Below are positions 60,423 through 64,000 of a stretch of 64,000 bases of DNA, piece after piece. Origin of the DNA: AC-32 sp963716865 (GTDB lineage: Bacteria; Actinomycetota; Thermoleophilia; Gaiellales; Gaiellaceae); assembly GCA_963716865.1 (NCBI GenBank), contig CAVQUF010000004.1, forward strand, positions 558,001-622,000, written 5' to 3'. How positions within the stretch are numbered: position 1 is the stretch's first letter; the number at the start of each line of letters is the position of its first letter. The notes beneath the pieces were generated by a model that was not told the DNA's origin, ran no database searches, and saw only the letters and a list, made by a program, of their open reading frames with translations. Both the position numbers and the translations under genes were made by a program.

Positions 60423-60888
60423 CCTTGATCTCGAGGATCTTGAACTTCATCGAGCCGCGCGGAGCGACGACCTCGACGGTTTCCCCCTTCTTCTTGCCGA
60501 TGATCGCCTTGCCGACGGGCGACTCGTTCGAGAGCTTGTTCTCGGCCGGGTTCGCCTCGGCAGAGCCGACGATCCGGTACTCGACCGTCTGCTTCGCGGA
60601 GATGTCGCGAAGCCGGACCTTCGAGCCGACCGAGACGACGTCCTTGGCGACGTCCTTCTTGGTGATCACGCGAGCGTTGCGGAGCCGCTCCTCGAGCGTG
60701 GCGATGCGGTGCTCGAGCAGCGCCTGCTCGTTCTTCGCGTCGTCGTACTCCGCGTTCTCGGCGATGTCGCCGAACTCGCGTGCGGTCTTGATCCGGTCGG
60801 CGACCTCGCGGCGCTTGTCGGTCGAGAGGTACTCGATCTCCTGCTTGAGCTTCTCGTAGCCTTCCGGAGTGAGGATGACGTCCTTCAC
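60415..60888 (-). CDS. greA: Transcription elongation factor GreA
   Basis: 157 aa, normal length. An N-terminal coiled coil (LTPEGYEKLKQEIEYLSTDKRREVADRIKTAREFGDIAENAEYDDAKNEQALLEHRI in short motifs) carries the DxxENAE-type acidic tip (GDIAENAEYDDAK). A C-terminal FKBP-like domain follows (SPVGKAIIGKKKGETVEV). It rescues backtracked RNA polymerase by stimulating transcript cleavage. Divergent from dus with its own promoter. The stop codon is inside a long inverted repeat. Confidence 0.96.
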   Translation of the reverse strand: MKDVILTPEGYEKLKQEIEYLSTDKRREVADRIKTAREFGDIAENAEYDDAKNEQALLEHRIATLEERLRNARVITKKDVAKDVVSVGSKVRLRDISAKQTVEYRIVGSAEANPAENKLSNESPVGKAIIGKKKGETVEVVAPRGSMKFKILEIKAA

Positions 60889-60940
60889 TGGGCCTCCTGA
60901 AAGAAAAACGCGCGGCGCAGGGGCGCCGTCGCGGGCGGGG

Positions 60941-60970
60941 ATGTTACCTGCGGGGGCGGACGGACGTCAA
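60941..60970 (-). promoter_or_regulatory. Predicted greA promoter
   Basis: On the minus strand TTGACG (60965-60970) and TAACAT (60941-60946) are 18 bp apart, about 50 bp upstream of the greA ATG. Confidence 0.5.
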
Positions 60971-60983
60971 CCCCTCGTCCGGA

Positions 60984-60989
60984 TACTAT
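60984..60989 (+). promoter_or_regulatory. Predicted -10 box of a near-leaderless dus transcript
   Basis: TACTAT ends ten bases before the GTG start of dus at 61000. Transcription from it would begin within about three bases of the start codon, and there is no Shine-Dalgarno, so dus is probably translated from a leaderless or near-leaderless mRNA, which is common in actinobacteria. No good -35 box is visible. Confidence 0.45.
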
Positions 60990-60999
60990 TTTCCGCTCT

Positions 61000-62061
61000 G
61001 TGCAGGTAGATCTACGCAGCCCCTGGTGGATCCGGGACGTCGAGATCCCGACGCGTCTCGTGCTCGCCCCGATGGCGGGCGTGAGCGTCCAGGCCTTCCG
61101 GCGGCAGGGCCGGCGCTTCGGCGCGGGGCTCGTCTGCTCGGAGATGGTCAGCTGCGCAGGGCTCCAGCACGGCAACGAGCGCACGCTCGGCTACCTGCGG
61201 ATCGCCTCGGACGAGCGACCGCTCGCGGTTCAGATCTTCGGCTCCGAGCCCGGCGTGATGGCGGAGGCGGCGCGGATGGTCGAGGACGCGGGCGCCGACC
61301 TCGTCGACGTCAACTTCGGCTGCCCGGTGAGGAAGGTGACGAGGACCGGTGCGGGCGCGACCCTGCTCGAGGAGCCCGGGCGGGCCTGCGCGGTCGTCTC
61401 GGCGGTGGCGGACGCGGTCTCCGTGCCGGTGACCGTGAAGATGCGGCGCGGCCTCGAGGACGGCTCAAGCGCCTGTCTCGAACTGGGACCGCGGCTCGTA
61501 GAGGCGGGCGCCGAGTCCCTGACGCTGCACCCACGCTCGGCCCGCCAGATGTACACGGGCGAGGCCGACCACTCGCTGACGGCCGAGCTGGTCTCGCTCG
61601 TGGACGTGCCGGTGATCGCCTCCGGGGACGTCACCTCGCGCGCGCGTGCGCAGGCGCTCCTGGCGACGACCGGGGCTGCGGCGGTGATGGTCGGGCGGGC
61701 GGCGCAGGGCAACCCCTGGGCGCTGCGCGAGATCGTGGACGCCGAGGCGGCCGAGCCCACGCGCGAGGAGGTCGTCGCGGAGCTGATCCTGTTCATGCGG
61801 GAGACGGTCCGAGAGCTGGGCGAGCAGCGCGCGACGAGCTTCCTGAAGAAGTTCTACGGCTGGTATCTCGGCCGCGGGCGCTTCCCGAGGCCGTTCAAGC
61901 AGGAGCTCGTCCAGCTCGCGACGCTGGACGAGGTCGAGGCGCGGCTGTTCGCGGCTGCACCCGGAGCGGCCGAGGTGCTCCAGCGGCTCGAGGACGAGCT
62001 GCCCGACGGCGAGGACGACGTAGTTCTCGACCTCCCCATCTCGATCTACGGCGGTGGCTGA
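61000..62061 (+). CDS. dus: tRNA-dihydrouridine synthase (DusB-like)
   Basis: 353 aa from GTG at 61000. TIM barrel with FMN-binding motifs: LVLAPMAGVSVQAFR, VQIFGSEPGVMAEAARMVEDAGADLVDVNFGCPV in short motifs with the catalytic Cys in FGCPV, VTVKMRRGLEDG, LTLHPRSARQMYTGEADHS, VIASGDVTSRARAQALLATTGAAAVMVGRAAQGNPW. It reduces uridines in the tRNA D-loop. Here it precedes greA divergently; in Bacillus a dus gene lies beside lysS. Confidence 0.94.
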   Translation: MQVDLRSPWWIRDVEIPTRLVLAPMAGVSVQAFRRQGRRFGAGLVCSEMVSCAGLQHGNERTLGYLRIASDERPLAVQIFGSEPGVMAEAARMVEDAGADLVDVNFGCPVRKVTRTGAGATLLEEPGRACAVVSAVADAVSVPVTVKMRRGLEDGSSACLELGPRLVEAGAESLTLHPRSARQMYTGEADHSLTAELVSLVDVPVIASGDVTSRARAQALLATTGAAAVMVGRAAQGNPWALREIVDAEAAEPTREEVVAELILFMRETVRELGEQRATSFLKKFYGWYLGRGRFPRPFKQELVQLATLDEVEARLFAAAPGAAEVLQRLEDELPDGEDDVVLDLPISIYGGG

Positions 62062-62927
62062 TCGCGCCCGTGAGTGCTGGCGAAACCGCCCACGAGCCCT
62101 GCGACCTCGACGGGCGCAGAGGACACGAGGTCGTGGATGCCGCCGGGGAGCGACTCGACGCGCGCCTCTGGAAGGGCTGAGCGGAAGCGGGCGATTGCCG
62201 CACCCGCGGTAGGCTCAGACTCCGGCGCCGCCACCAATAGAACCGGGACGTTCGCGGCGGCGATGAGCGGGTACGTCTCGGTCACCGGTTCCAAGCGGCC
62301 CCCGTGCTTGATCGCGGCAAGGATCTCGGGCTCGAGAATCGGGGCGACTTTCCCGTCGGCTTCTCGCATCATCGCCCGGTGTGCCTCGGCCAGAGCGGGC
62401 GTCCATCGTCTCAGCGAGTCGCGCTCGAAGGCGAAATACGCATCCCAGCTCGCGAAGGAGTCCTCATCGGTCTCCTGATGCGCCTCTGCGATACAGGCCT
62501 CTAGGTCGACCCTGGCGTCCCCGTTGGTCAGGCTGCGCGAATTGAAGTACCCGCCCTCGATCAGGACAAGGCTCGCGGTGCGGTCAGGGAAGCGGGCAGC
62601 GAAGGAGCACGCCACGCGACCACCCCAGGAGAAGCCGACGAAGGCAGCGCGGGCCACACCGAGCTCGGAAAGCAAGCTCAGGCCGACCTCGGCCAGCACC
62701 GAAGGGCGATAGGAGCCGGAGGGCAGCGCCGGGGAGCGCCCGTGGCCCGGTGCGTCTGGTGCGATCACGCGCAACCCGTGCTCCCTCGTCAGCACCGGCG
62801 CGATCTCATTCGCGTGGAGCCCGCAGCCTCCCAGACCATCCCAGTAGAGCAGCGCTGCGGCGTCGGCATCGCCCCACTCGCGGACGAACAGCGGGCCGCC
62901 GCGAAGGTCGACCGTGAAGGCGTTCAG
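62046..62927 (-). CDS. Alpha/beta hydrolase, CTG start proposed
   Basis: About 293 aa if translation starts at CTG 62927, in a CTGA overlap with the coaX stop. No ATG, GTG or TTG lies in frame near there; the next upstream start is about 390 bp inside coaX and the next downstream one removes the first strands of the fold. Features: oxyanion region YWDGLGGCG, APDAPGHGRSPAL, nucleophile elbow GFSWGGRVA, and the late acid/His region LLVAAPESEPTAG and PGGIHDLVSS. The substrate is unknown. It may be a general esterase or hydrolase of coaX-linked metabolism. 3' end overlaps dus by 16 bp. Confidence 0.78.
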   Translation of the reverse strand: MNAFTVDLRGGPLFVREWGDADAAALLYWDGLGGCGLHANEIAPVLTREHGLRVIAPDAPGHGRSPALPSGSYRPSVLAEVGLSLLSELGVARAAFVGFSWGGRVACSFAARFPDRTASLVLIEGGYFNSRSLTNGDARVDLEACIAEAHQETDEDSFASWDAYFAFERDSLRRWTPALAEAHRAMMREADGKVAPILEPEILAAIKHGGRLEPVTETYPLIAAANVPVLLVAAPESEPTAGAAIARFRSALPEARVESLPGGIHDLVSSAPVEVAGLVGGFASTHGRDQPPP

Positions 62928-63676
62928 CCGGAGTTCCGTTCCCAGACGAGCCGGAGGCCTTCGAGCGTCAGGAACGGGTCGGTCCGCTCGAGCGTCCGGG
63001 CGTGCGGGACGATCAGGTCGGCGAGGCCGCCCGTCGCCACCGTGGGCGCCTCGACGCCGAGCTCGCCGCGGATGGCCTCCACGATTCCGTCCACCTGCCC
63101 GGCGAAGCCGTAGACGAGCCCGGACTGAAGGCTCGCCGCCGTGTTCTTGGCGATCACCGTCGGCGGCTCGACGAAGTCGACGGTGAAGAGTCGCGCCGCG
63201 CGCGCCGAGAGCGCCTGCATCGAGACCTCGATCCCCGGCGCGATCACGCCGCCGACGTACTCGCCTTCCGGCGAGACGACGTCGAAGTTCGTCGTCGTGC
63301 CGAAGTCGACCACGATGCATGGCGCGCCGTACCGCTCGCGCGCGCCGACCGCGTTCGCGATCCGGTCGGGCCCCACCTCGCGTGGGTCGTCGTAGCGCAC
63401 CGGGATCCCCGTGCGCGTCCCCGGGCCGAGCACGAGCAGCTCCACGCCAGCGCGCCCGGCCAGCTCCTCGTAGGACCGCAGGAGCGACGGCACGGTGCTC
63501 GAGAGCGCCACCCCCTCGACCGAGACCAGGTCGACGAGGCCGCGCAGGAGCAGCCCGATCTCGTCGCCGGTCCGCTCCGACTCGCTGGCGACGCGCCAGT
63601 GCTCGCGCAGCTCTTCGCCGTCGAACAGCCCGATGACGGTCTGCGTGTTCCCGACGTCGATCGCCAGGAGCGCCAT
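62924..63676 (-). CDS. coaX: Type III pantothenate kinase
   Basis: 250 aa, normal length. The ATP-binding start is AIDVGNTQTVIGLFDG, then RTGIPVRYDDPREVGPDRIANAVGA, CIVVDFGTTTNFDVVS, GVIAPGIEVSMQALS and NTAASLQSGLVYGFAGQVDGIV. It phosphorylates pantothenate in the first step of CoA synthesis without needing the PanK-I feedback site. In Bacillus and mycobacteria it also neighbours lysS/clpC. Its stop overlaps the hydrolase start. Confidence 0.96.
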   Translation of the reverse strand: MALLAIDVGNTQTVIGLFDGEELREHWRVASESERTGDEIGLLLRGLVDLVSVEGVALSSTVPSLLRSYEELAGRAGVELLVLGPGTRTGIPVRYDDPREVGPDRIANAVGARERYGAPCIVVDFGTTTNFDVVSPEGEYVGGVIAPGIEVSMQALSARAARLFTVDFVEPPTVIAKNTAASLQSGLVYGFAGQVDGIVEAIRGELGVEAPTVATGGLADLIVPHARTLERTDPFLTLEGLRLVWERNSG

Positions 63677-63701
63677 GCGGGCGAGCCTACTGGAGCCGGC
63701 G

Positions 63702-64000
63702 CTAGAGCTCGTCGTCCGACGAGAGCGATTCCCCGATCCGCTCAGCGAGCGCCTCGGGGGTCAGCGTCGGCTCGTCCCCGTCGCCGCGCAGCTCCTCGAC
63801 GGTGACGTCGCTCGAGGTGTAGACCTCGGTCCGCGGGATGATCCGCGTCGGGCGGTTCTTGTCCCACACCCAGACGTCCTCCATCTTCAGGTGGAAGAAC
63901 GGGTAGCTCTGCTGCGGGACGTACTGGAGGTCGAGCCGGTTGCAGAGGTACGTCGCGTCCTGCGTCAGCACGCAGTAGCGGAAGAGGCCGAAGACCGCCG
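63702..64000 (-). CDS. Partial hypothetical protein, truncated by window edge
   Basis: The frame is open to the right edge (AVFGLFRYC then VLTQDATYLCN), so the gene begins outside the window; the GTG at 63971 is probably internal. About 99 C-terminal residues are visible: an aromatic patch with KMEDVWVWDKNR and RIIPRTEVYTSSDVTVEEL, and an acidic tail (GDGDEPTLTPEALAERIGESLSSDDEL in part). I do not recognise the family. It lies 25 bp upstream of coaX on the same strand and is probably co-transcribed. Confidence 0.65.
   Translation of the reverse strand, partial: AVFGLFRYCVLTQDATYLCNRLDLQYVPQQSYPFFHLKMEDVWVWDKNRPTRIIPRTEVYTSSDVTVEELRGDGDEPTLTPEALAERIGESLSSDDEL

Overview
The window is about 64 kb of very GC-rich chromosome with dense gene packing, many GTG/TTG starts and long antisense shadow frames. 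CarD, a mycobacterial-type rlmB-cysS-ispF-ispD-carD-disA-radA-clpC neighbourhood and SigH/YacP/GltX homologues at its end point to a deep-branching actinobacterium; Thermoleophilia (Gaiella/Solirubrobacter relatives) is my best guess. That placement is inference from gene content, not a database result. No insertion sequence, phage gene, CRISPR array or rRNA was seen. There is one tRNA, tRNA-Thr(TGT).

Layout. 0-7 kb: two c-di-GMP enzymes (a GGDEF+HD-GYP protein and an extracytoplasmic-sensor GGDEF protein), an acyl-CoA carboxylase carboxyltransferase and an exported polyproline/LamG protein. 7-14.3 kb: a cysteine-free Rrf2 regulator with a methyltransferase, a complete sulfate ABC importer (sbp-cysT-cysW-cysA, minus strand), and a Cys/Met-metabolism PLP enzyme coupled to a GT1 glycosyltransferase. 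14.3-16 kb: a TIGR03118-type exported propeller protein, tRNA-Thr and a PD-(D/E)XK homing-endonuclease-like gene. 16-36 kb: a conserved informational block, read right to left: clpC, (spermidine-synthase-like, EamA), radA, disA, carD, ispD, PHP phosphatase, ispF, then a 5.5-kb accessory insert (mutY, dienelactone hydrolase, XRE-cupin, S41 protease, ferric-reductase-like operon, YcaQ-like), then gltX, cysS, rlmB, yacP and sigH.

36-58.5 kb: a large exopolysaccharide/capsule locus with a polyprenyl glycosylphosphotransferase, flippase, two O-antigen ligase/polymerase-like proteins, six glycosyltransferases, an epimerase, FemAB-like and PIG-L enzymes, a GHL15-like hydrolase, a Wzz/BY-kinase, a low-molecular-weight tyrosine phosphatase and a polysaccharide-deacetylase-like protein. 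It also carries a sortase-motif protein and an exported protein with three C-x20-C repeats. 58.5-64 kb: conserved block again: lysS, a stand-alone Clp N-domain protein, greA, dus, an alpha/beta hydrolase, coaX and a truncated unknown gene.

How the pieces fit. The two conserved blocks (coaX-dus-greA-lysS and clpC-...-sigH) are neighbours in Bacillus and largely in Mycobacterium, so the polysaccharide locus looks like an insertion at the lysS/clpC junction. Second messengers are prominent: c-di-GMP enzymes at the left end and the c-di-AMP synthase DisA in the middle. Sequence-level oddities include tail-to-tail genes sharing a CTAG/CTAA stop palindrome (five pairs), two genes whose only sensible start is CTG inside a CTGA stop/start overlap, and several perfect inverted repeats at promoters and gene junctions.
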